Positions 44,324 to 52,624 of a stretch of DNA of 64,000 bases are shown here, piece by piece. The stretch's first letter is position 1; the number at the start of each line of letters is the position of its first letter. The notes below the pieces were generated by a model. That model ran no database searches. It had not been told where the DNA came from and was given only the letters and a program-made list of their open reading frames with translations. Origin of the DNA: Alphaproteobacteria bacterium. Its GTDB lineage: Bacteria; Pseudomonadota; Alphaproteobacteria; SHVP01. The DNA lies in the NCBI GenBank assembly GCA_040216735.1, contig JAVJOO010000002.1, positions 399,118 through 463,117 on the forward strand. Reading direction: 5' to 3'. Position numbers and translations under genes: made by a program.

Positions 44324-45304
44324 CTAGAGTACGATTTGGGTCACCAGCACGAAATAGATGAGCAGGCTGGCGACGTCCTGGATCACCGTGCAGACGGGGC
44401 CGGCCCCCAGTGCTGGATCGAAGCCGAGGCGTTGGAACGTCCAGGGCAAGCTGAACCCGACCACCGCCGAAACGGTGCCGGCGGCGAGGACGGCGATACC
44501 CACCGCGACAGCCAATGCGCCGTCGCCCAGCAGGGCGAAGGCGGCCAGCGCTGAAACCACCCCAAGTGCCGCACCGATGGCGCCGCCGATGATCGTTTCA
44601 TCGCGCACCAGCACCGCGATCGGGACCGCGCCCAACGAAAGACCCCGCACCGCGACCGAGACCGCCTGGCTGCCGATCGCGCCGGCGATATAGACCAACG
44701 CCGGCACGAAAAAGGCCACCGACAGGTTCACCATCATTGCTTCTTCGAACCGCGCCATCACCACCGTGACCAGCGACGACGCGGCGAGCCCGAACAAAAG
44801 CCAGGGCATGCGGCGGCGGAAGCGACCGCGGAGCGGTTCGTCGAGCGCGTAGGCCGTGCCGTCTTCGTGCGGCACGATACCGGCGAGGCGCTGCAGATCT
44901 TCCGTATGCTCGTCGCGCAGAATTCTGAACAGCGCCTCGGGCGGGACTGCGCCGATCAAGCGGTCGTTCGCATCGACCACCGGCACCACGATCATGCCGT
45001 AATCCATCGCCAACGCCGCGACGGCCTCCTGGTCGGCGTCGGCGCGCACCGAATCGTGCTCAGGCTCCATGATGTCGCCAATGACGCGCGCCCCGGCCGA
45101 TAGCAAGTCGTTGATCCGCACGATGCCTTCGAGGCGGTTGTCGGAATCGGTCACGAAGACGGTGTCGGCGCAGGCGAAATGCCGCCCGCGCAAATCGGCG
45201 AAGACCTCGGCCACGGTCGATGCGCGGTGGGCGACCGGAATGTCGGTCGTCATGTGCGCGGCGGCCGAGTCAGCGGACGCTTGGGGTGATTCTGCCAGGG
45301 TCAT
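44324..45304 (-). CDS. MgtE-like divalent cation transporter (CBS pair plus membrane core)
   Basis: 326 aa from ATG 45304. Two CBS domains (FVTDSDNRLEGIVRINDLL and VVDANDRLIGAVPPEAL) precede five membrane helices, with the MgtE core segments VYIAGAIGSQAVSV and DPALGAGPVCTVIQD. MgtE is a Mg2+ channel gated by its cytoplasmic domain. The N-terminal superhelical domain is missing here, as in a subfamily of short MgtE proteins. Ion specificity may differ. Confidence 0.88.
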   Translation of the reverse strand: MTLAESPQASADSAAAHMTTDIPVAHRASTVAEVFADLRGRHFACADTVFVTDSDNRLEGIVRINDLLSAGARVIGDIMEPEHDSVRADADQEAVAALAMDYGMIVVPVVDANDRLIGAVPPEALFRILRDEHTEDLQRLAGIVPHEDGTAYALDEPLRGRFRRRMPWLLFGLAASSLVTVVMARFEEAMMVNLSVAFFVPALVYIAGAIGSQAVSVAVRGLSLGAVPIAVLVRDETIIGGAIGAALGVVSALAAFALLGDGALAVAVGIAVLAAGTVSAVVGFSLPWTFQRLGFDPALGAGPVCTVIQDVASLLIYFVLVTQIVL

Positions 45305-45474
45305 GGCGCGGGCTCCGGTGCTGCAAGACGGCGGCGCGGCGCTTGGGAATCGCCGTGAGGATACGCGGTGGATTGTCTGCCCTGGGCGATGCTCTGCCAA
45401 TGCCCCAGGTCAATCGGCGTGCAGCGATCCGCGTTCGGTGTATGGTGCGCTCCCCCGTTCAAGGAACCGTCACG

Positions 45475-46527
45475 ATGATCGCCGCGCCCGCCCTATTGCG
45501 TTTTGTTGCCGCCCTGGTTGCCGGGGCCGGGCCGGTCTTGGCGCAGGGCTGGGCCCTACCGGCGCATGCGGCCGAGGCCGGCGAGAAGGACAAGCGCACC
45601 GTGACGGTGGTGCTGGAGAACGACGTTTTCTACAACACCGACCGGCATTACACGAACGGGGTGCGGGCGAGTTGGGCGGGGAGCGTCAACGGTGCGCCGG
45701 CGCTGGCCCGGACGATCGCGGGTTGGGTCCCGTTCTTTCCCAAGTCCGGCGACGTTCACACGCTCTATACGTTGGGCCAAAACATGTACACACCCAGCGA
45801 TATCACGCTGGAGTCGCCACCCCTGAACGACCGGCCCTATGCCGGGTGGCTGTACGGCGCGGTCGGGCTTGTGAAGGAGACCGACAAACAGCTCGACCAG
45901 TTGAACCTGTCGCTTGGCATCGTCGGACCGTCGGCCTTTGCCGAAGATGTTCAGAAGTTCGTGCACCGAGTCATCGATTCGAACAATCCCAAGGGGTGGC
46001 ATGCGCAGCTCGGCAACGAACCCGCGCTGTTGTTGTCCTATCAGCGGAGCTGGCGCGAAGTCATCAGCCGGCCCGTCAAGGCGCTGACGGTGGATGTGAC
46101 CCCGACGCTGGGCGCAGCGCTGGGCAACGTGTTCACCCATGCCAGCGCGGGCGCGACGGTGCGGCTTGGCAACATCGTGCCGCTGGGTACCGGAAACGGC
46201 GAGCGACCTTTGGATTTCGGACCGCCGCGGATTCAACCGAGCGCGCCGGGGTCAGGCTTTTTCTTTTCGAGCGAACGTTTCACTTGGTACCTGTTCGCCG
46301 GTGTCGAAGCGCGCGCGGTAGCGCGCAACATCTTCCTCGACGGCAATACATTCGGCCACAGTCGAAGTGTCAATTCGGAGCCGCTGGTCGGCGACGCGCA
46401 ATTCGGCGTCGTCGCCGCGTGGCACGACTGGCGCGCAAGCTATACCCACGTCCTTCGCACCCGCGAATTCACAGGCCAAAGCGAACGCGACGACTTCGGC
46501 GCGTTCAGCGTTTCGGTGCGGTTTTAG
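45475..46527 (+). CDS. LpxR-like lipid A 3'-O-deacylase (DUF2219)
   Basis: 350 aa from ATG 45475 with AAGGA upstream. Signal peptide, then the family opening VVLENDVFYNTDRHYTNG, later NDRPYAGWLYG, and a terminal aromatic residue (SVRF) typical of an outer-membrane beta-barrel. LpxR removes the 3'-acyloxyacyl chain of lipid A in a Ca2+-dependent way. It stands alone. Together with mprF it would modify the cell surface charge and immunogenicity. Confidence 0.9.
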   Translation: MIAAPALLRFVAALVAGAGPVLAQGWALPAHAAEAGEKDKRTVTVVLENDVFYNTDRHYTNGVRASWAGSVNGAPALARTIAGWVPFFPKSGDVHTLYTLGQNMYTPSDITLESPPLNDRPYAGWLYGAVGLVKETDKQLDQLNLSLGIVGPSAFAEDVQKFVHRVIDSNNPKGWHAQLGNEPALLLSYQRSWREVISRPVKALTVDVTPTLGAALGNVFTHASAGATVRLGNIVPLGTGNGERPLDFGPPRIQPSAPGSGFFFSSERFTWYLFAGVEARAVARNIFLDGNTFGHSRSVNSEPLVGDAQFGVVAAWHDWRASYTHVLRTREFTGQSERDDFGAFSVSVRF

Positions 46528-46540
46528 AGCGCCGTCCCCT

Positions 46541-47932
46541 TCACGTCACCGCGAACCAGATCAACCCCGCGACCGCGCAGCCGGCGAGGGTCGCGAGCAT
46601 CGGCACACGGAACCGGAAGATCGCGACGATGGCGGCGGCGGTGAGCAATGCCGCGGGCCATTCGATCGTTGACCAGACCGGGATGTCGAGATGGAGGCCG
46701 AAACCGCGCAGCGGTGCGAGGTCGCGGAACAGGGTGTGGAGCGCGAACCACAGCGCGAGGTTAACGATGACGCCGACGACGGCGGCGGTGATCGCTGACA
46801 TCGCGCCCGCGAGCGCACGGTTGTCGCGGAGCGATTCGATGAAGGGTGCACCCAGGAAAATCCACAGGAAGCACGGCACGAACGTGACCCAGGTCGTCAA
46901 GACCGAGGCGAGCGTCGCCGCGGCGATCGGGTTCACCGTGCCCGCGTCGCGCCAGGCGCCCATGAAGCCGACGAACTGCACCACCTGGATCAGCGGGCCG
47001 GGCGTGGTTTCGGCCATGCCGAGACCGTCGAGCATTTCGCCGGGCTGGAGCCAGGCGTAGTTCTGCACAGCCTCCTGCGCGACGTAGGCGAGGACGGCGT
47101 AGGCACCGCCGAAGGTAACGACCGCCATCTTGCTGAAAAACGTCGCGATTTGGGCAAAGACGTTGTCGGCGCCGAACGCGAGCAGCAACGCGGCGGTCGG
47201 GCCAAGCCACAGCACCGCCAACACCGTGGAGACCTTGAGCGACCAGGCAAGCCCCGGTTTGGCGTGGGCCGGGATGTGGACGCCGAGCGCGGAGTCGGCA
47301 TCGGCGAGGCCCTTGGACGCGTCGCCGTGGCCGCCGCCGCCCTGGAACGCCGCCATACCCAAGCGACCGCCGATCAGTCCGATCAGACCCGCGCCGACGA
47401 CGATCGCCGGGAACGGTGCGGCGAAGCCGAAGATCGCGACGAAGGCAATCACCGCCATCGCAATAAGAGTGGGGTTGCCCAGTGCCCGCTTACCGATCCG
47501 CAAAACGGCGTTGAGGACGATGGCGAGCACCGCCGCCTTGAGGCCGAAGAACAGCCCGGCGACCGCATCGACGTTGCCCAACAGCACATAGACGTAGCTG
47601 AGCGCCAGGATCGACAGGAAGCCCGGCAAGACGAAGAGGCTCCCCGCGACGAGCCCGCCGCGGGTGCCGTGCAACAGCCAACCGAGATAGACCGTGAGTT
47701 GCTGGGCCTCGGGCCCCGGCAGCAACATGCAGTAGTTGAGCGCGTTGAGGAAACGGCCTTCGCCGATCCAGCGTTTTTCCTCGACGATGATGCGGTGGAT
47801 GACGGCGATCTGTCCGGCCGGGCCGCCGAAGCTCAGCGCCGCCACCCGTAACCAAACCATCAGCGCCGCGCGGAACGGAATGCCGTGGCCGGGCGCGGTA
47901 CCGGCGCGGGTGGCGGATGTCATGGCGTTCAT
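46541..47932 (-). CDS. chrA: Chromate transporter ChrA (two-domain)
   Basis: 463 aa, two homologous CHR domains. The first has LRVAALSFGGPAGQIAVIH and LLPGPEAQQLTVYLGWLLHG. The second has MAVVTFGGAYAVLAYVAQEAV and AETTPGPLIQVVQFVGFMG. ChrA exports chromate with proton motive force. The start overlaps the stop of the rhodanese-ChrB-like gene (ATGA). Confidence 0.95.
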   Translation of the reverse strand: MNAMTSATRAGTAPGHGIPFRAALMVWLRVAALSFGGPAGQIAVIHRIIVEEKRWIGEGRFLNALNYCMLLPGPEAQQLTVYLGWLLHGTRGGLVAGSLFVLPGFLSILALSYVYVLLGNVDAVAGLFFGLKAAVLAIVLNAVLRIGKRALGNPTLIAMAVIAFVAIFGFAAPFPAIVVGAGLIGLIGGRLGMAAFQGGGGHGDASKGLADADSALGVHIPAHAKPGLAWSLKVSTVLAVLWLGPTAALLLAFGADNVFAQIATFFSKMAVVTFGGAYAVLAYVAQEAVQNYAWLQPGEMLDGLGMAETTPGPLIQVVQFVGFMGAWRDAGTVNPIAAATLASVLTTWVTFVPCFLWIFLGAPFIESLRDNRALAGAMSAITAAVVGVIVNLALWFALHTLFRDLAPLRGFGLHLDIPVWSTIEWPAALLTAAAIVAIFRFRVPMLATLAGCAVAGLIWFAVT

Positions 47933-48753
47933 TGGGCGGACCCGGCGCGGTGCGGCGGCCAGTCGTGGGATTCCTCAGTGGCGTCGCGACTCCAGCGATA
48001 GAACGCGTCGTAAATGCTGAGCGCGGCCTCGAGTTGGTCGAGGTCGTTGGCGTACATCCGCGACAGACCCAGCGAGACCGCCAGCAATCCGGCCGCTTCA
48101 GGCGCGAGGTCGAGGCGGGCGGTATCGGCGCCGCGCACGATCGCGGCCAACCGCACCAGGGGCGGGGTTTCCAGCCTGAGTTCCTCGACCATCACGTCAA
48201 ACGTGCATAGCGGGCCGCGATGGGACCAGAAGGTATCTTTCACATCGAACGATGTGGCATGGAATTTTTCTGCGACCGCCGTGACCTCGGTTGGGGCAAC
48301 AAAAAGAAAGACCGCGCCGGGGTCGACGAAGCGGCGGATCAACCATGGACAGGCGAGTCGGTCGATCTTGGGCCGAGCGCGGGTGACCCAAACGGTGCGG
48401 CCCTGGCCGTTGCCTTGCGGCAGTACCGCGGCCGGCACCGCCGGCAGGTTGGCTTGCGCCCACGCGTCAAACCCTCCCTCCAGAACTTCCGCGGCAATCC
48501 CCGCGCCGCGCAACCACGCGGCGACGCCTTCGCTGAGCTTCTTGCCGCGCCGACAGATTACGACGGCGGTGTGACCGTTATATTGCGCCGCCCAATCGGT
48601 AACTTTGCTGTAGGGACGGCGGTGCGATCCTGGGATCAATCGGGGATCGAGGTCGAAGTCCTCGTCGATCCGAACGTCGATCAGTGCGGGGCAGCGCGGC
48701 GTACCGATCAGGCGAGTGAGTTGTTGAGGGGTAATCGTGGTGAACGACGACAT
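47929..48753 (-). CDS. Rhodanese plus ChrB C-terminal domain protein
   Basis: 274 aa from ATG 48753. An N-terminal rhodanese domain (ALIDVRIDEDF, active-site loop VICRRGKKLSEGVA with Cys) is followed by the ChrB C-terminal domain (WVTRARPKIDRLACPWLIRRFVDP, FDVKDTFWSHRG, TFDVMVEEL). ChrB-like proteins regulate or assist chromate resistance. Here the regulatory N-terminal part of ChrB is replaced by a sulfurtransferase. It is cotranscribed with chrA through an ATGA overlap. Confidence 0.88.
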   Translation of the reverse strand: MSSFTTITPQQLTRLIGTPRCPALIDVRIDEDFDLDPRLIPGSHRRPYSKVTDWAAQYNGHTAVVICRRGKKLSEGVAAWLRGAGIAAEVLEGGFDAWAQANLPAVPAAVLPQGNGQGRTVWVTRARPKIDRLACPWLIRRFVDPGAVFLFVAPTEVTAVAEKFHATSFDVKDTFWSHRGPLCTFDVMVEELRLETPPLVRLAAIVRGADTARLDLAPEAAGLLAVSLGLSRMYANDLDQLEAALSIYDAFYRWSRDATEESHDWPPHRAGSAQ

Positions 48754-48881
48754 CGGGCATCCTTCCGCAAAAACGGTGACAGGATGCGATTCTTGGGCTG
48801 TCGCCTCACGGGGAGATCGCGAGTCCCCATGCGCGAACGGTGCGCCCGGTCGGGTGGGATTGTCAAGATGAGGGGGCCGGA

Positions 48882-49574
48882 TCACCCGGCGTTGGGCAGG
48901 ACCTCGACCACATAAGCATGGGTGAGGGTGCGTCCGAGGACCGGGTCGTGCAACGCTATCTCGAACCGGGTGGCCGGGCGGACGCCGCCGCGTACTGCCA
49001 AGGTGCCGCAGAACATCAAAGTGCCGGCACCGAAGGCACCGCCCTGCGCGGTGTAGCGATCGATCAAGTCGCCGGGATCGCGCATGGTGGTGACAGGGCC
49101 CTCTTGGTAGAGGGTGCGCACCCCGTCGATGGTGGCGTGGGAGCGCAGCTCCAAGCGGTCCCAATGGGGCGCAACCTCGTCGAGCCGCCACAGTTCGGTG
49201 CCGACCGGCTTGGCGCAGACCTGCTTGGCGAGGCTCACGTTGTGGGTTTCGAGCGCGCGGTCGGTGTGGTCGGAACCGACTCCGAGCCAACGCGCGGTAT
49301 CGTCCTGGTAAATAAAGAACTCGGCCTCGCCCGACGTATCGGGGCCAACCACCTGAATCGCCGGTGCCTGGGTCAGGAGCGCCGCGGCGACCCGGTAGAA
49401 ACACGGTGTCGCGGTGGGACGCGGGACGCCAAGAACGGCCAGTTCGGCGATGTGGTGTTCCATCGCCGCGGCATCGCGCCCGGTCCAGCCGGCGACGACA
49501 CAGTCGCGCACGGAGACTGCTCGCGGGGCCGCACCGGCAAAGGCAAAGGACAAGGACGGCAATGTTAACGGCAT
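48882..49574 (-). CDS. DUF2848 domain protein
   Basis: 230 aa from ATG 49574. Family features include VAGWTGRDAAAMEHHIAEL, EAEFFIYQDD, GSDHTDRALE and DRYTAQGGAFGAGTLMFCGT. The fold is related to fumarylacetoacetate hydrolases; the reaction is unknown. A longer open frame upstream (to 49814) lacks family residues and overlaps a likely promoter. No close neighbours on the same strand. Confidence 0.88.
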   Translation of the reverse strand: MPLTLPSLSFAFAGAAPRAVSVRDCVVAGWTGRDAAAMEHHIAELAVLGVPRPTATPCFYRVAAALLTQAPAIQVVGPDTSGEAEFFIYQDDTARWLGVGSDHTDRALETHNVSLAKQVCAKPVGTELWRLDEVAPHWDRLELRSHATIDGVRTLYQEGPVTTMRDPGDLIDRYTAQGGAFGAGTLMFCGTLAVRGGVRPATRFEIALHDPVLGRTLTHAYVVEVLPNAG

Positions 49575-49874
49575 GGCCGCCGGGCGATTAGGCCAGAAAC
49601 GGTCGTTTCCATAGGGTTTCCGGAGAATTGCGAATACCGGCCATCCTAACGTGTTCCCGGCCAGGAGCGGTCGAGATTCCTTGCGTTCATCGGTTTTTCC
49701 CGGAAAACCAGGCAGTTTCCTCGGCGCGGCTGCTGTGATGACCATCACACAGACGGCATTTGCTGAAAAACCCTCCTTTAAATTCCATAAAATTCGATCT
49801 ATATTCCTGTTCATCGATGATGGCCTGTGGGGGCAGGACTTCAGTTTTTAGGTATTTTTGTTTGGAGGCCCCAG
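49575..49874. promoter_or_regulatory. AT-rich intergenic region with promoter of the exported protein
   Basis: This separates two divergent genes. Positions 49770-49860 are AT-rich relative to the surroundings and end in TTTGGAGGCCCCAG before the ATG, a strong RBS with 7-nt spacing. A precise -35/-10 pair cannot be fixed by eye. Confidence 0.45.
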
Positions 49875-50408
49875 ATGACCACCACCCGTATTTCTCGCAA
49901 AGTCGCTTTTGGTTTGGCCGGTATCGGTCTTTTGGCCGCTCCCGCCGCGTTCGCCGCCACTTCGGCGCAGCTCACGCTGACCGGCACCGTGCAGCAGATC
50001 CTGGCGATCACCGTTAATCCGACCGCGTCGGCTTCGGGCCTTGACCTTACCGGAACGGTAACCGCCCTGAAGGTCGCCACCGTGATCGCCGAAGCAAACG
50101 ATCCTTCGGGATACGCGATCAGCGTATCGTCGCTGAATCAGACCGGCGGCGACTGCGGCTCGGCCAATGGCCCGTGCTTCCACAGCGCGACCGCCACGAC
50201 CAACGACGACCTGTCGTTCAGCCTTCTGCGCAACGCCGTTGCCGTCAGCTTCTCCGGCGCCTCGGGCAGCTTCGTCTCGACGACCGCCCGCTCGGTCGTT
50301 GGCGGCGACAACTACGACGCCAAGATCACGTATGACGGCACCGCCGCCAACCTCGATCAGGCGACCGACTATACCGAGACCCTGACCTTTACGATCGCCG
50401 CGAACTAA
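49875..50408 (+). CDS. Exported beta-rich hypothetical protein
   Basis: 177 aa. Signal peptide ending AFA-AT, then an all-beta sequence rich in Thr, Ser and Ala (LTLTGTVQQILAITV, TETLTFTIAAN). One Cys pair (GDCGSANGPCFH) may form a disulfide. The pattern resembles small surface or fibre-type subunits, but I cannot assign a family. A strong RBS and an excellent terminator make it a stand-alone, probably well-expressed unit. Confidence 0.78.
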   Translation: MTTTRISRKVAFGLAGIGLLAAPAAFAATSAQLTLTGTVQQILAITVNPTASASGLDLTGTVTALKVATVIAEANDPSGYAISVSSLNQTGGDCGSANGPCFHSATATTNDDLSFSLLRNAVAVSFSGASGSFVSTTARSVVGGDNYDAKITYDGTAANLDQATDYTETLTFTIAAN

Positions 50409-50431
50409 GCACCGCAGCGTACAAGGACACT

Positions 50432-50466
50432 AAAACCGCCGGTCGCGTTTCGCACCGGCGGTTTTT
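50432..50466 (+). terminator. Rho-independent terminator
   Basis: 12-bp stem AAAACCGCCGGT / ACCGGCGGTTTT with a 10-nt loop and a five-T run. It ends the exported beta-rich protein unit and, being symmetric, probably also the converging gene at 50488. Confidence 0.9.
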
Positions 50467-50487
50467 CATTGTCTGGTAGCCCTCCGC

Positions 50488-51525
50488 CTAGAGCCCCGGC
50501 TCGACCGCCGCCGGCTGACGGATCGCGCGGAGGTTTTCGACAGCGAACCGTAGCTCGTTGCGGATGTATTCGGCGCGCCGGTGCGGGCCGCCGGCATCGG
50601 CATTCGGAAAGCGTTCCGACCAGCCGTCGAGACACGCCGAGAGACCGCACAACAATCCGCCGAGCTGGGCGTGGTTGGACAAAATCATTTGCTTCACGGC
50701 GTAGAAATTCTCGGCGCTGACCGCGCTCCACATGCTGCGAGTACCCTCGTCGAACAGCCGGAAGCGCTGTTCGACGACGTTTTCGACTTGGGCCACGACT
50801 CGCACCAATCGGTTGCAGGCGGCGACGAACTCGCGGTCCTGTCCCAGTTGGCGGTGGCGGGCAAGTTCGCCCAGACTGGCCTTCAATCCGGTCGATACCG
50901 GTCGGAGCTGATCGGCGCATTGGCGAAAATACGACACCGACAAATAGGTCTCGCCGTAGTCCTGGAGAAACACCGGAATCTCGCCGAGCGAGACCCCGAG
51001 TTTCTTGGCGAGGAGGCCAAGCTTTTGCCGGGCCCGAGCGGTGTCGTGGGCGCGGAACAACGCCACGACGTCGTTCAGCCCGCCGATCTCGTCGCCCTCG
51101 CCGTAGACCTGCAAGATGAGCGGGCGGGTGAACGCCGTCATATAGGCATCGAGTTCGCGCTGCTTGCCGGGCGACAGGCATAGATCGCGCGCATCGTTCA
51201 CCGGCACATCGATTTGGCGCAGCACGATTCGGAGGCTGTAGATATCGTAGCTGGCCAATTGTTCCAGTTTCCCCAGAGCTTCCATGTCGCTCTCGGCGAT
51301 TTGGGGGAAGGCAGTGGGCAACTGGTTGACCGGCATCTGGCCGCTGCCCGCTTTCTTGTCCTTGAACAGCTCGACAACGCTTTCGTAGCGGGCGTTCTTG
51401 ATCATCCGTGCGCGGCGCAGACCGGTCGTGGCGAGCGGGATCATCGCCAGCGGCAATGTCTTGAGGGAATCGCGATCGACATCGTCGATCGCGGGCGCGC
51501 GCGGCGGTGCGGTCTTGACGGTCAT
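50488..51525 (-). CDS. Conserved hypothetical helical protein
   Basis: 345 aa from ATG 51525. Soluble, mainly helical. Segments such as QLASYDIYSLRIVLRQIDV, KKLGVSLGEIPVFLQDYGETYLSVSYFRQCAD and MWSAVSAENFYAVKQMILSNHAQLGGLLCGL look conserved in style. I recall similar uncharacterised proteins in Rhodospirillales but cannot name a family. No catalytic motif is evident. It is monocistronic and ends at the shared terminator. Confidence 0.75.
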   Translation of the reverse strand: MTVKTAPPRAPAIDDVDRDSLKTLPLAMIPLATTGLRRARMIKNARYESVVELFKDKKAGSGQMPVNQLPTAFPQIAESDMEALGKLEQLASYDIYSLRIVLRQIDVPVNDARDLCLSPGKQRELDAYMTAFTRPLILQVYGEGDEIGGLNDVVALFRAHDTARARQKLGLLAKKLGVSLGEIPVFLQDYGETYLSVSYFRQCADQLRPVSTGLKASLGELARHRQLGQDREFVAACNRLVRVVAQVENVVEQRFRLFDEGTRSMWSAVSAENFYAVKQMILSNHAQLGGLLCGLSACLDGWSERFPNADAGGPHRRAEYIRNELRFAVENLRAIRQPAAVEPGL

Positions 51526-51668
51526 CGTTCGATTTTGTCTCAAATCCACGACGCCTGCCATGGGTCGCCCCGGTTGTATCGGCCGAGCCAATTCCGTCGA
51601 GCCCTTGACGACCGTCCACCGGCCAACCTGAATAGCCGAACTCCCCTTCCCCTAGTACTGGAGCCCCC

Positions 51669-52592
51669 ATGTTGATCGTGTTGTTCGCGCCGCCGGGACC
51701 CATCGACGCGTGGCTAGCAGCGCTGCGCACGGCGTTGCCGGGCGACACTATCGTCGGGAGCGATGCCGGGTTCGATCCGGCGGAAGTGGCGGTCGCCGTG
51801 GGCGGCCGCCTGCCGTCCGAAAGCCTGCACGCCTTTCCCAACCTGCGGTTGATCGTCAGTCTGCTGGCCGGGGTGGACCAACTGCTTGCGTCGGAACTGC
51901 CCGACGTCCCAATCGTGCGCGCGGGCAACCCGGCGGGCGATGCCATGATGAGCGAAATGGCGCTGCTCCACACGCTACGCCATCACCGCGAAATGCCGCG
52001 CCTGGCCGAGGCCCAACGGAGCGCGGTATGGGACAACCGGCGGCCGTTGCGCGCGTCCGATCGCTGCGTCGGCGTGCTGGGCCTGGGCGCCATTGGGGCG
52101 GACGCCGCCGCCACCCTGGCGCGCCATGGGTTCCAGGTCATGGGTTGGTCGCGCACGCCAAAATCCATTCCCGGCGTCGACTGCCGGCACGGCGCGGACG
52201 GATTTGCCGCCGTGCTGGGGGCATCGTCGATTGTCGCCAACCTACTGGCACTGACACCGGCGACCGAAGACATTCTAGATGCGGCAGCGTTTGCCGCGAT
52301 GCCGGCGGGCGCGGCGGTCATCAACCTGGGTCGCGGCCAGCATGTGGTCGACGGGGACCTCCTGGCGGCGCTGGACTCCGGGCACCTGGCGGCGGCGACG
52401 CTGGATGTGTTCCGCACCGAACCGTTGCCGCCCGACCATCCGTTCTGGCGGCATCCCCAGGTGACGGTGACCCCGCACGTGTCGCGCGCGCTGTATCCCG
52501 AGGACTTCGCGCCCCAGGTCGCCGCACAGGTGCACCGGCTCAAGAACGGCGCGCCGCCACTCCGGGCGGTCGACCGCGCCCGCGGGTACTGA
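51669..52592 (+). CDS. GhrA-like glyoxylate/hydroxypyruvate reductase
   Basis: 307 aa D-2-hydroxyacid dehydrogenase. NAD(P) site GVLGLGAIG; catalytic Arg in VINLGRGQHVVDGDLL, Glu in LDVFRTEPLPPDHPFW and His in VTVTPHVS. The motif set and short length fit the GhrA subfamily, which reduces glyoxylate and hydroxypyruvate. Substrate assignment is by family only. It stands alone, convergent with the beta-CASP gene. Confidence 0.88.
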   Translation: MLIVLFAPPGPIDAWLAALRTALPGDTIVGSDAGFDPAEVAVAVGGRLPSESLHAFPNLRLIVSLLAGVDQLLASELPDVPIVRAGNPAGDAMMSEMALLHTLRHHREMPRLAEAQRSAVWDNRRPLRASDRCVGVLGLGAIGADAAATLARHGFQVMGWSRTPKSIPGVDCRHGADGFAAVLGASSIVANLLALTPATEDILDAAAFAAMPAGAAVINLGRGQHVVDGDLLAALDSGHLAAATLDVFRTEPLPPDHPFWRHPQVTVTPHVSRALYPEDFAPQVAAQVHRLKNGAPPLRAVDRARGY

Positions 52593-52624
52593 GGCGCGCG
52601 GGTAACGGCGCAGCGCCCGCGCGT

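Noticed and set aside
45069-47060. 663-codon plus-strand frame
   Set aside because: It overlaps LpxR in another frame and runs antisense to mgtE-like and chrA. It has Arg/Ala-rich composition without motifs.
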